From Clostridia bacterium (GTDB lineage Bacteria; Bacillota; Clostridia; Peptostreptococcales; Anaerovoracaceae): a stretch of DNA of 64,000 nucleotides. How positions within the stretch are numbered: position 1 is the stretch's first letter; each line of letters begins with the position of its first letter. The translations under genes were made by a program, and so were the position numbers. The notes under the pieces were generated by a model. It was not told where the DNA came from. It made no database searches and was given only the letters and a program-made list of their open reading frames with translations. The DNA is taken from positions 1 to 64,000 of the forward strand of contig CAJTER010000021.1 of NCBI GenBank assembly GCA_910575405.1. Reading direction: 5' to 3'. Of this stretch, positions 52,948 to 62,497 are shown piece by piece.

Positions 52948-55900
52948 TCAGTTTAAAACTTTATCTAAAGTATCAAATAAATTCTCAATATCAATCGGCT
53001 TTGCAATATGTCCGTTCATTCCGCATCTCAGAGCTTCCTGCTTATCTTCTTCAAAGGCATTTGCCGTCATGGCCAGAATTGGAATGGATGACAAGGCTTT
53101 GTTTTTCAGCTTGCGTATTTCCTTCGTGGCTTCATAGCCATTCATTACAGGCATCTGGATGTCCATCAGTACCAGCTGATAATACCCAGGCTCTGATTTT
53201 TTCATCATATCTACGGCAATCTGTCCATTTTCTGCAATCTCTGTAGAAAACCCAGCATCACCTAAAATCGCTTTTGCAATTTCCTGATTCAATTCATTGT
53301 CCTCAGTCAGCAGAATCCGTCCAGTGCGAAGATTTACAGGCGCTTTTTTCACTTCCGGAATATCTTCCTTATCGCCATTTACAATGGAATAGAGACAGCT
53401 TCTGAGTTCTGATAAAAACAATGGTTTACTGCAAAATGCCGTAACTCCGGCTTCCTTTGCTTCTTCTTCAATCTCAGACCAATCATATGCAGTCAGAACA
53501 ATTACTGCTACATCTGTCCCCATTTCCTTTCGGATCCTTCGGGTCACTTCAATACCGTTCATATCTGGAAGCAGCCAGTCTATAATATACACGCTGTAGT
53601 TGTCACCCCGCATAACAGCCTGATGGGTACGCAGCACTGCTTCTTTTCCGGATAAGGTCCATTCCGCACGCAGTCCTATCTGACTCAACATATACGAAAC
53701 ACTATCACAGGTATTAAAATCATCATCTACAACTAAGGCCCTGCAGTTTTTCAGTTCTGGTATATCCGGCTGCTCTTTTTCTCCAGAATGCAGCTGGAAG
53801 GTAAAGGAAACGGTAAATTCGGTTCCAACGCCCTGCTTGCTTTTCACTTCAATGGTGCCGTTCATCATATCGACAATATTTTTTGTGATTGCCATGCCAA
53901 GGCCTGTTCCCTGGATACCACTGATGGTCGAATTCTTTTCCCGTTCAAATGGTTCGAAAATATGGGATACAAATTCCTCACTCATACCAATGCCCGTATC
54001 CTTGATGCAGAACTGATAATTTGCGTATCCATTAGGAGCCCCGGCTGTTTCTGTAATTCGCATACTGATAATGCCGCCTGCTCCTGTATATTTAACAGAA
54101 TTGCTGAGCAGATTCAAAAGAACCTGATTCAGCCGCAGCTTGTCACAATAAATCTCTTCATCCAAAACATCCACAGCATCAATATAAAGCTCTAACTGTT
54201 TTGCATGGATATCTGCCTGCAAAATGTTTCGCAGGCTATGTAAAATATCTGGCAGGCTGCATGGTTTTTCTTCTAAATGGATTTTTCCGCTTTCAATGCG
54301 GCTCATATCCAAGACATCATTAATTAAGCTCAGCAGATGATTGCCCGATGACATGATCTTTTTCAGGTATTCCTCAACCTGTTCTCTACTATCAATATGT
54401 GTAATGGCAAGAGCCGTAAATCCGACGATAGCGTTCATCGGCGTACGAATATCATGGGACATATTGGACAGGAATATGCTTTTAGCCTTACTTGCCCGGT
54501 TAGCCTGTGAAAGTGCATCTTCTAACAGGCTTTTTTGTTCCATTTCGTTTCGGATTTCCTGATCCACACTGCGAAATCCGATAACAGCGCCTTTTCCGAC
54601 CTCTCCGTCTCCGGTACGAACAGCTTTCATCTGATAATATTTCATTTCACCATTGACAAAGGTGCGGTAATTAACATAGTAAAGATTGTGCTCAGCCATC
54701 TCCTTTTTCAATCTAGCTGGAGAAGCGGCCTGTAGCAGCAGCTCTTTGTCCTCCTCATATACAAATTCCTGCACATAGCGTTCTATACTCTGTTCCAGAT
54801 CAATTTCTCCTCCGAAAATGGATTGGAACATATGGCTGTCATCATCATCAATTCGAAGTGCAATTCCAGAGCCTGTATCAAGATCAAAGACACAAACCAG
54901 GTTATAGTCAATACTAAGCGCCTGTATCAGCTGCATCTGCCGTCTTTCATTTTTCTGTTCCTGCAGTTTTTGCTCCGTGCAGTCTAAAAGGAAACGCTGG
55001 TAAAACAATTCTCCGTTTTCCCGCAAGAGCTTCACATTTCCCATAACATGTAGCAAGTCTCCGCTCTTATGCTGGACACGGTAATCGACGCTGATGCTAT
55101 CGCCCTCCTTCTGCAGCTTTTTAAAGTGTTTTTGCAGTTTGATTTTGTCTTCTGCTACAACGGAGTCTGCCACCATATTAAAACCCCGTTCCTCTAATTC
55201 CTCCTGAGATTCATAGCCCAGAATCTTCAGCGCTGCCTGATTGATTTTGAGAATACGCGATCCATCTACGGAATGACAAAGGATACCGCAGTCCATAGTA
55301 GTAAAAATCGTTTCCAGAGTATGGTTCTTTTGAACAATCTCCTGCTCATAGGCACGCTCCTGCGTTATATCAATTGCCACACCTACTGTTCCCATCACAC
55401 TTCCGTCAAGATCGTACAATGGAGATTTATAGGTGGTCAGAAGTCTGGTACCGTCTCCCGTTTTTACGGTTTCCTCCGATACACAGGTCTCCCTCTTCCG
55501 CATAACCTCGGCCTCTGACTCAATACAGGCAGGATCATCCTGCTCGACATCCCAGATATATGCATGCTTCTGTCCCTGAACCTGTGCTTTTGTTTTATTC
55601 ACAGTTTTGCAAAAGCTGTCGTTTACCTTTTCATGTACACCGTCTTTATCCTTATACCAAACCAGATTCGGCACATTATTAATCGTTGCCTCAAAAAACT
55701 GACTGGTCTGCCAGAAATCCTTGCTCTGCTTATAGCTTTGCTGCCATTTCAGAAAACGGAATCTAACTTCATTGTCCAGCATAGGCAGTGTCCATACATC
55801 CGCAAGCTCCTGCAGCTCATCCGATAAGAGCATGATCTGGTTTTTGTCTGCAAGCAGAATGAGCTCGGCATCCTTCTTTTTTCCTAAAGTCAGCATCCGC

Positions 55901-56091
55901 AGTGCTTCTGTCATACGGATCCCCTGCAGGTCTGCCAGAATCACATCTGCTGCTGCTGCCATTGCTGCATTAGGTGTATCACTTTGAGAAAATGTATGTG
56001 TAAAGCTTTCAAGCGGAGACATCCCCTTGATGGTTTCAAAGATCCTGTTCTGATGGCCTATAAAATAGAACCGAATATGACAATGATACAT
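52948..56091 (-). CDS. Hybrid sensor histidine kinase with PAS domains and two receivers
   Basis: Signalling kinase of 1,047 residues without membrane segments, so cytoplasmic. An unassigned N-terminal region (1-115) is followed by PAS-like domains (about 130-250, 260-375 and 385-515), the histidine phosphotransfer domain with SHDIRTPMNAI (His546), an ATPase domain (NLLSNSVKYTG, DTGIGMSEE, GTGLGMAI), then two receivers (VVDDDFNTCDS with IIDWLLPDMNG; LLTEDNELNQE with LMDIQMPVMNG). Start 56,091 (MYHCHIRF) has GGGAGGATAGG. No response regulator gene lies nearby; signal unknown. Confidence 0.9.
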   Translation of the reverse strand: MYHCHIRFYFIGHQNRIFETIKGMSPLESFTHTFSQSDTPNAAMAAAADVILADLQGIRMTEALRMLTLGKKKDAELILLADKNQIMLLSDELQELADVWTLPMLDNEVRFRFLKWQQSYKQSKDFWQTSQFFEATINNVPNLVWYKDKDGVHEKVNDSFCKTVNKTKAQVQGQKHAYIWDVEQDDPACIESEAEVMRKRETCVSEETVKTGDGTRLLTTYKSPLYDLDGSVMGTVGVAIDITQERAYEQEIVQKNHTLETIFTTMDCGILCHSVDGSRILKINQAALKILGYESQEELEERGFNMVADSVVAEDKIKLQKHFKKLQKEGDSISVDYRVQHKSGDLLHVMGNVKLLRENGELFYQRFLLDCTEQKLQEQKNERRQMQLIQALSIDYNLVCVFDLDTGSGIALRIDDDDSHMFQSIFGGEIDLEQSIERYVQEFVYEEDKELLLQAASPARLKKEMAEHNLYYVNYRTFVNGEMKYYQMKAVRTGDGEVGKGAVIGFRSVDQEIRNEMEQKSLLEDALSQANRASKAKSIFLSNMSHDIRTPMNAIVGFTALAITHIDSREQVEEYLKKIMSSGNHLLSLINDVLDMSRIESGKIHLEEKPCSLPDILHSLRNILQADIHAKQLELYIDAVDVLDEEIYCDKLRLNQVLLNLLSNSVKYTGAGGIISMRITETAGAPNGYANYQFCIKDTGIGMSEEFVSHIFEPFEREKNSTISGIQGTGLGMAITKNIVDMMNGTIEVKSKQGVGTEFTVSFTFQLHSGEKEQPDIPELKNCRALVVDDDFNTCDSVSYMLSQIGLRAEWTLSGKEAVLRTHQAVMRGDNYSVYIIDWLLPDMNGIEVTRRIRKEMGTDVAVIVLTAYDWSEIEEEAKEAGVTAFCSKPLFLSELRSCLYSIVNGDKEDIPEVKKAPVNLRTGRILLTEDNELNQEIAKAILGDAGFSTEIAENGQIAVDMMKKSEPGYYQLVLMDIQMPVMNGYEATKEIRKLKNKALSSIPILAMTANAFEEDKQEALRCGMNGHIAKPIDIENLFDTLDKVLN

Positions 56092-56318
56092 ACCTATCCT
56101 CCCTGTGTTTTGCCGCCTGTTCATATGCCTGCCTGTCATGTTTATCAAATGATTTCAGCAAACATGTCTGCCACAAATAGTCTTTTTGTGGGCCAAGTAA
56201 TTTCTTACTACCTCTTATTTTAACAAGTATGTGAAATTGTGTCAATCATTTGTCAACGTGAAACGGCTTTGATACTTAAAGTTTTCCTTTTTTACGCCAT
56301 TTCCGAAAGCAAAAGAAA

Positions 56319-56342
56319 AGAACGTTGAAATTTCAACGTTCT
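56319..56342 (-). terminator. Terminator of tRNA-Leu
   Basis: Palindrome AGAACGTTGAA/TTCAACGTTCT followed by TTTTCTTTT on the minus strand, just after the CCA end. Confidence 0.85.
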
Positions 56343-56344
56343 CA

Positions 56345-56427
56345 TGGTGCGGCTGATGGGACTTGAACCCATACGGTCGCCCACACGGCCCTCAACCGTG
56401 CGCGTCTGCCTATTCCGCCACAGCCGC
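56345..56427 (-). tRNA. tRNA-Leu (anticodon GAG)
   Basis: 83 bases including encoded CCA. Acceptor stem GCGGCTG/CAGCCGC, anticodon loop TTGAGGG with GAG at its centre, a class II variable arm, and T arm GGGTTCAAGTCCC. Reads CUC/CUU leucine codons. It stands alone between the kinase and the S8 protease genes. Confidence 0.95.
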
Positions 56428-56466
56428 AGGTAAGGAGTACATTCTTTTCTGTAACTCACTTTTATA

Positions 56467-56495
56467 AGTGTAACGGAATTTACTCCTTTTGTCAA
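56467..56495 (-). promoter_or_regulatory. Promoter of tRNA-Leu
   Basis: -35 TTGACA (56,490-56,495), 17-base spacer, -10 TACACT (56,467-56,472). Confidence 0.8.
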
Positions 56496-56536
56496 TCAAA
56501 ATTTATCATTTTTATTAATTTTTTTCCTCATATGCC

Positions 56537-58429
56537 TTATTTTATTCGGACTTTTTTTACTTTGCTGTAAGGCCCGTAAAGATTTTTTCCGCCTGACGTT
56601 TTATATGAGCGTACTTTCACATAATAAACTGCTCCCTTAGGAAGCTTTTTAAAGGTTTTGCTGACAGTCTTATTTCCTTTTACAGACCCAGTCTTCTTCC
56701 CCTTTGTAAATTTGCTGTCTCTTGCAATGGACACCTGGTAGCCGCTTACTTTTTTATCCCGCTTCCAGTTTGCTTTCAAATACCTTTTTCCAGCTGCGAC
56801 TTTAGAGAGAGCAAGGCGCTTTGGTTTGACCGTCAGGAGGATCGTTTCGGAAGCTGCCCTGTAAATCCCAGACTGAGGAAGCGAAACCGTAATCCTCGTT
56901 CTCCCGCTGCCTTTAAGGGTTATGGTGCCTTTACTGCTGACGGTTGCCACATTGGGTCTGCTGGAACTGTATCGGAGTACGCCCGAGCCTTCAAAGGATG
57001 GTCTTAAGGCAAATTGTCTGCTGGAAAGGGATTTTGTATATGCAGAAGCCACCCCTTTAAGGTCTCTATACACCAGATAAAAGTCTCTTCCTCCCTTCAG
57101 CTTTGCATTCTGCACTGCGGCAAGGGGGTTGACGATGCCGTAGCCATAGCGGTCATCTTTTCCTGCCGCTCCTGCATCCCAGGCTGTCCCTTTCAGGATC
57201 CTGGCACATTGAGGCGCTGTCAGTTCCGGATTAGCCGATAAAATCAGGGCTGCAACTCCCGAGGTATAGGCTGTGGAATAGCTGGTGGTACCCCGGTTGC
57301 TGCTGTCCACACAAGCGATATTCGTATTATTTGAATGGGAAACGGTGTACATCATGCTCCCTGGAGCTGCAACGTCGATCTGATCGTTAAAATTGGATCT
57401 GGCAGAAATCTGATAACCAACGACCGAGTTATACGTCAGAGCGGATACAGAAAGGGATTCCTCCCAGGATGCCGGGTAATGATAAGCGCCTGTTCCGGAA
57501 TTTCCGCCGGAGCATACGGTCAGGGTTCCCTTCCCATTATTATACGCCTGCCGGATGAATTCCTCTTCTGCTGCCCTGCCCGCAGGAAATTTCGTATCAT
57601 AATCGCTTCCCAGGCTCAGATTGACAACTCTGCAGTTCTTTTCATAAACAGCCCAGCGCATGCCCTCGATCAAGTCCTCTGTATAAATATTGCCATCCTC
57701 AGAATTTACCTTTACAATATACAGGTTTGCTTTGCAGGCAATACCGGCAATGGAGCGGCTGTTATTTCCCGTTGCCGCGATGATTCCCGCAATGTGTGAG
57801 CCGTGGCCCTGGGTATCCTTTACATAAGCCTTCCCCTCTTGACCTGTTACAGAGTTATAGCAGCCTTTTATATTTGCTTTCAGATCCTGATGGTACACAT
57901 TTGCACCGCTGTCGATAACCGCCACATTGATGCCGCTGCCCTTGGCATAATTCCAAGCAGTAAGTCCCGGACCCGCTATGCCCGTCTGAAACAGATAATG
58001 ATATTTGTAAAGGTTTGCACTGTATTTTGAAGAGCAGATTTCCGGATCATTTGTATAGCCATCAAACCTGTACTTAAAATTAGGCTGAACTGACTTTACA
58101 GCCTTGTCATCCTTAAGCTTTTCGACAGCCTCCTTTGGGCTGACATCAGAAGGAAGCTTAACCGAAGCAATCTGTCCGCAAAGGTAATTTGGCTGCTCTT
58201 CGTCCAGCTCTTCCCGCGCAAGAAGCTTTCTTGCCTGAGCCTTTGTTACATCTTCCTCAAAAACTACAACAATGCGATCATCCGAATACGCTTGCCCAGT
58301 ATCTGCTGCCGCATGCTCCTCACCTGCAAAAACACTGCTGCAAGTCGCTGCGGCGGCGGCAAGGATTCCAAGGAATAGTAAAATCAATTTCCATTTCTTA
58401 TATAATAAACTATATCCCCATGTTTTCAT
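56537..58429 (-). CDS. Secreted subtilisin-like serine protease (S8) with Ig-like and Fn3 C-terminus
   Basis: 630 residues. Signal peptide (about 11-35), an inhibitor-like propeptide (about 50-120), then the S8 domain with Asp173 (AVIDSGAN), His209 (TQGHGSHIAG), oxyanion Asn310 (CSGGNSG) and Ser383 in TTSYSTAYTSGVAAL. The usual GTSMAxP around the serine is altered (T for G, A for P). A Big2-like domain (PNVATVSSKGTITLKGSG) and a fibronectin type III domain (ANWKRDKKVSGYQVSIA) follow. Start has AAAGGAGC. Last gene of the polA-side cluster. Confidence 0.9.
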   Translation of the reverse strand: MKTWGYSLLYKKWKLILLFLGILAAAAATCSSVFAGEEHAAADTGQAYSDDRIVVVFEEDVTKAQARKLLAREELDEEQPNYLCGQIASVKLPSDVSPKEAVEKLKDDKAVKSVQPNFKYRFDGYTNDPEICSSKYSANLYKYHYLFQTGIAGPGLTAWNYAKGSGINVAVIDSGANVYHQDLKANIKGCYNSVTGQEGKAYVKDTQGHGSHIAGIIAATGNNSRSIAGIACKANLYIVKVNSEDGNIYTEDLIEGMRWAVYEKNCRVVNLSLGSDYDTKFPAGRAAEEEFIRQAYNNGKGTLTVCSGGNSGTGAYHYPASWEESLSVSALTYNSVVGYQISARSNFNDQIDVAAPGSMMYTVSHSNNTNIACVDSSNRGTTSYSTAYTSGVAALILSANPELTAPQCARILKGTAWDAGAAGKDDRYGYGIVNPLAAVQNAKLKGGRDFYLVYRDLKGVASAYTKSLSSRQFALRPSFEGSGVLRYSSSRPNVATVSSKGTITLKGSGRTRITVSLPQSGIYRAASETILLTVKPKRLALSKVAAGKRYLKANWKRDKKVSGYQVSIARDSKFTKGKKTGSVKGNKTVSKTFKKLPKGAVYYVKVRSYKTSGGKNLYGPYSKVKKVRIK

Positions 58430-58508
58430 TATATATAAGCTCCTTTATCTGAATATCCGTTTTATATTACTGTATATCTTATAAACCTGCAAGAAAAACC
58501 GGGCCGCG

Positions 58509-59201
58509 TCAGCTCAGAAAGAGAGCCTTCACTCCAAACCAGATAACTGGGACAAAAAGAGACGGCAGCATATTCAGAGCCTTCAAATCTTTGATTTTCA
58601 AAATAGAAAGCCCGGAACTTGCTATAAGAATCCCCCCGATAATTGAGACTTCTGTAAGAAGCTCTGAGGATAAACTGGAGGCTACGCTGAGAGCCAGAAG
58701 ATAAATGCCTCCCTGCCATAAAAATAATACAGCAGCAGCGATGGCAATCCCGATTCCGTATGTAGATGCCAGTACCATCGAGGTTACAAAATCCAGGGTA
58801 GCATTTGTAAACAAAAACGTATGATCCCCGTGAAGCGCGCTTTCGATAGGTCCTAAAATAGACAAGGTTCCGATGCAAAAGAGCATAATCCCCGTAGACA
58901 GTCCCTGGGCCAGATTCGAACCGCCTGAGGAGGTAAATCGATCCGTCAGATTCTGAAACCGCTTATCCAGATCCACAATATAACCAAAGAGGCTTCCCGC
59001 CGCCAGGCTGAGGATAAAGAGTACCGGAAACTGGCTATTTGGCAGATTCTGCACCAGAGTATTGATGCCGAGAGCTACTGCTGCAAGGCCCATGGCATTC
59101 AGCAGGGCATCCTGATACTGCTGCTTGATTCCCTTTTTTATAACACTTCCAATAATACTGCCTGCCAGAATCGTACAGGTATTTACAATCGTTCCTATCA
59201 T
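58509..59201 (-). CDS. DUF554 family membrane protein
   Basis: 230 residues, seven or so hydrophobic segments, family DUF554 (YdfK-like); MIGTIVNTCTILAGSIIGSV at the start is typical. Possible transporter, function unproven. Its ATG overlaps the coaE stop by four bases (ATGA), so the two are translated together. Confidence 0.9.
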   Translation of the reverse strand: MIGTIVNTCTILAGSIIGSVIKKGIKQQYQDALLNAMGLAAVALGINTLVQNLPNSQFPVLFILSLAAGSLFGYIVDLDKRFQNLTDRFTSSGGSNLAQGLSTGIMLFCIGTLSILGPIESALHGDHTFLFTNATLDFVTSMVLASTYGIGIAIAAAVLFLWQGGIYLLALSVASSLSSELLTEVSIIGGILIASSGLSILKIKDLKALNMLPSLFVPVIWFGVKALFLS

Positions 59202-59809
59202 AATGGTTCACAGCCTTCCTGTTTTAAAACTTGATCCAGTTTTTTTACAAGCTCCTGGTGGGAGCCGGAATTATCAATGATCACATCCGCCAGCTTTCGC
59301 TTTTCCGCATCCTCCATCTGGCTTTTGATGCGCTCCTGTACCTCTTCCCGGCTCATCTGATCCCTGGCGCACACTCTGGCAATCCGGGTTTCTGTTTCCG
59401 CCGTTATCAGCCAGATTCTATCGCATTTTTGATCCAGCTTGGTTTCAAAGAGCAGCGGCGCGTCGATGAGAATTCCCGCATGGGATCCGTTCTGGTATTC
59501 GTTTATCTGCTGGTCGATGATTTCGATAATCGCACCATGCATGAGGCTGTCCAACCGTTTTTTCTGCTTCCTATCCTGAAAGACGATGGATGCCAGCGCC
59601 TTTCGCTCCAAGCTTCCATCTTGCCTGAGAATATGCATGCCAAAGCTTTCTGCAAGGATTTTCACAAGAGGTTTTCCCGGCTCAACAATCCGGCGGGCGA
59701 TTGCATCCGCGTCAATGACCGCAAAGCCCTTTTTCTTTAAATAAGCGGATGCCGTGGACTTTCCTGTCCCAATTCCCCCTGTCAAACCAATTATAGCTAC
59801 CTGTCTCAT
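59198..59809 (-). CDS. coaE: Dephospho-CoA kinase
   Basis: Last step of coenzyme A synthesis. P-loop GLTGGIGTGKST at residues 8-19, DADAIARRI with the substrate Asp, and the lid region RDQMSREEVQERIKSQM. 203 residues. Follows polA by nine bases with TAGGAG; the polA-coaE pair is common in Firmicutes. Confidence 0.95.
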   Translation of the reverse strand: MRQVAIIGLTGGIGTGKSTASAYLKKKGFAVIDADAIARRIVEPGKPLVKILAESFGMHILRQDGSLERKALASIVFQDRKQKKRLDSLMHGAIIEIIDQQINEYQNGSHAGILIDAPLLFETKLDQKCDRIWLITAETETRIARVCARDQMSREEVQERIKSQMEDAEKRKLADVIIDNSGSHQELVKKLDQVLKQEGCEPL

Positions 59810-59818
59810 TTCTCACTC

Positions 59819-62485
59819 CTATTTCAAATCGTACCAGCTGTCGCCTTGGTTCAGATCCGCTACCAGCTTTGCTTTCAGCTCAATGGCCTGTTCCATATTT
59901 TCTCTAAGCAGCTTTTCTACGATTTCCTGTTCACTTTTTTCTGTTTCAATAATAAGCTCATCGTGTACCTGCAGGATCAGCCTGGATTTCAGCCCCTGCT
60001 GCCGGAGCTTTTGATACACTTTAATCATGGCGATTTTGATAATATCTGCCGCGCTCCCCTGAATCGGGCTGTTCATGGCAAGCCGCTCTCCCACCTGCCT
60101 TACCATATAATTGGAAGCGGAAATCTCGTTGATATAGCGCTTTCTGCCAAGGATGGTGCTGACATAGCCCTGTTCTTTGCAAAGCTGTACCTGCTCGTCC
60201 ATAAAGGACTTTACGGCAGCGTGCTTTTCAAAATAAGCCTTGATATAGGCGTCTGCATCTTTTCTTGTAATATGCAGCTCAGAAGAAAGACCAAAGGAGC
60301 TCATTCCATAAATGACACCGAAATTAACTGCCTTTGCCCTGCTGCGCTCTTCGATGGTAATCTCCTCTGGCAAAACCCCCAGCACATTGGCAGCCGTTGT
60401 CCTGTGAATATCCTCTCCTTTGTTAAAAGCGTCAATAAGCGCCGGATCCTCCGCCATATGGGCCAGTACCCGCAGCTCGATCTGCGAATAATCGGCTCCC
60501 ACAAACGTATAATCCGCGCTTCCTGGAACAAAAGCCTTTCGCAGCTGCCTTCCAAATGCCTGGCGGATGGGAATATTCTGCAGATTTGGCTCCGTGCAGC
60601 TCAGTCTGCCGGTTGCCGTTACCGTCTGATTAAAATGCGCATGGATTTTTCCATCCTTATCAATAAGGGGGAGCAGCCCCTCAATATAGGTACTGTTCAG
60701 CTTAGTCAGGGTTCTGTACTCCAAAATCAGCGGTACGATCTCATGCTCGTCCAGTATCCGCTCCAACGTTTCGGCACTGGTGGAGTAGCCTCTCTTTGTT
60801 TTCTTTCCTGCCGTAAGTCCCAGCTTTTCAAAGAGAATCGTTCCCAGTTGAATGGGTGAATTAATATTAAAGCTTTCCCCTGCAAGCTCATAAATCTTTT
60901 CTGTAATAGATTCCACTTGCCCGCTGATAATGTTTCCCAGCTCCATCAGCTCCTGCTTGTCAACGGTTACACCGTGATGCTCCATGGCCGCCATAACTTC
61001 AATAAGGGGAAGCTCCACCTTATAAAATACCTGTTCCAGTCCATTGCTGCATATCTTTTCCTTCAGCACAGGAACAAGCTGCTTTACAACGGCACACCAC
61101 AAAAGGCCGTAATCACTGAAGCGCTGTGCTGCACTGCTGAAAAGATCCGTCTGACTGTTGTTTGCAAAGAATTCTTTTTCATCCTCCATTGCCTGAGAAA
61201 AATACTCATACGCAAGGCTCTTCAGATTATAGTTGCTCCTCCCTGAGTCCAGAATATATTGACCCACCGCAGTATCAAAATCAGAGCTGCAGTGAGACAG
61301 TCCATGGCACATCAACATATAATAATCTTCTTTCAGATCATGGCCTGTAAATCCCGGCGTCTTTTCATTCAGGAATTGGATAAAAGCACTCAAAAGACCC
61401 TGCTCCATGCAGTCTATATAATAGTAGGAATCATCAGTAGTCATAATACTGATCCCGTAAACCTCCGGCAAATCCGCATGATTGTGATTTCCCAGAACTT
61501 TAATAACCAGGTCCTGCAAGTCGCCAATTGACTGTAATTCTTCAGGTTTTGTGATGATCGTCTTTTGGATTTTTCCCAGTTCAATGACCGGTTCCCGGGC
61601 TTCCTCCTGCTGCAGCTCTGGCTTATCCAGCTTTTTTAAGAAGCTGTTGAATTCCAGCTTAGTGTAAAGCTGAATCAGCTCATCGTAATCCGGCTCCTCT
61701 AAAAAGAACTGGCTGAAATCAAGCTCAATCGGTACCTTGGTGTTGATGGTAGCAAGACGCTTGCTCATTACAGCAAGCTGGATGTTATCTTCTACCTTTT
61801 CCCGCAGCTTTGCTCCGGAGATGCTCTCGGTATTTTCGATAAGATTTTCGATGCTCCCATATTCCAAAATCAGCTTTTGCGCTGTTTTTTCCCCAACGCC
61901 CGGAAGGCCCGGAATATTGTCGGAAGGATCCCCCATAAGTCCTTTAAAATCAATAAACTGCTGAGGGGTAAAGCCGTACTTATCCACCATAGCCTGGTGA
62001 TCATATATCTCAAACTGACTAATTCCCCTGCGTGTAATCAGAACCCTGGTCTTTTCGGTAGCAAGCTGCAGTTCATCCTTGTCTCCTGTGATAATCAGAG
62101 GTTCCAGCCCCTCCTCTTCTGCTTCCCGGGCAACAGTGCCGATAATATCATCGGCTTCAAAGCCTTCCATTTCCAGAATTTTAATATTCATGGCAAGGAG
62201 GATATCTTTTAAAAGCGGCATCTGCATGGCAAGCTCCGGCGGCATTTTCCGGCGGCCGGCCTTGTATTCCTTGTATTCCTTGTGCCGGAAGGTGGGCGCT
62301 TTTAAGTCAAAGGCCACGGTAAGATATCCCGGTTCATAATCCTTTTTGATCTTCCCCAACATATTGAGAAAGCCGAAGATTCCCTGGGTGTAAATTCCAT
62401 CCTTTGTAATCATCGGCTTTTGCATTGCATAGTAAGCCCGGTTAATGAGACTATTTCCATCAATAATCACAATGGTATTTTTCAT
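59819..62485 (-). CDS. polA: DNA polymerase I
   Basis: 888 residues: N-terminal 5'-3' exonuclease (ALMQKP-like start, ADDIIGTVAREAEEEG, DPSDNIPGLPGVGEKTA), a middle 3'-5' exonuclease-like region, and the family A polymerase with motif A VGADYSQIELRVLAHMA, motif B RAKAVNFGVIYGMSS and motif C LQVHDELIIE. The DxE metal motif of an active proofreading site is not found, as in Bacillus-type enzymes. Start follows AAAGGAGC. Confidence 0.95.
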   Translation of the reverse strand: MKNTIVIIDGNSLINRAYYAMQKPMITKDGIYTQGIFGFLNMLGKIKKDYEPGYLTVAFDLKAPTFRHKEYKEYKAGRRKMPPELAMQMPLLKDILLAMNIKILEMEGFEADDIIGTVAREAEEEGLEPLIITGDKDELQLATEKTRVLITRRGISQFEIYDHQAMVDKYGFTPQQFIDFKGLMGDPSDNIPGLPGVGEKTAQKLILEYGSIENLIENTESISGAKLREKVEDNIQLAVMSKRLATINTKVPIELDFSQFFLEEPDYDELIQLYTKLEFNSFLKKLDKPELQQEEAREPVIELGKIQKTIITKPEELQSIGDLQDLVIKVLGNHNHADLPEVYGISIMTTDDSYYYIDCMEQGLLSAFIQFLNEKTPGFTGHDLKEDYYMLMCHGLSHCSSDFDTAVGQYILDSGRSNYNLKSLAYEYFSQAMEDEKEFFANNSQTDLFSSAAQRFSDYGLLWCAVVKQLVPVLKEKICSNGLEQVFYKVELPLIEVMAAMEHHGVTVDKQELMELGNIISGQVESITEKIYELAGESFNINSPIQLGTILFEKLGLTAGKKTKRGYSTSAETLERILDEHEIVPLILEYRTLTKLNSTYIEGLLPLIDKDGKIHAHFNQTVTATGRLSCTEPNLQNIPIRQAFGRQLRKAFVPGSADYTFVGADYSQIELRVLAHMAEDPALIDAFNKGEDIHRTTAANVLGVLPEEITIEERSRAKAVNFGVIYGMSSFGLSSELHITRKDADAYIKAYFEKHAAVKSFMDEQVQLCKEQGYVSTILGRKRYINEISASNYMVRQVGERLAMNSPIQGSAADIIKIAMIKVYQKLRQQGLKSRLILQVHDELIIETEKSEQEIVEKLLRENMEQAIELKAKLVADLNQGDSWYDLK

Positions 62486-62497
62486 AAGTATGCTCCT

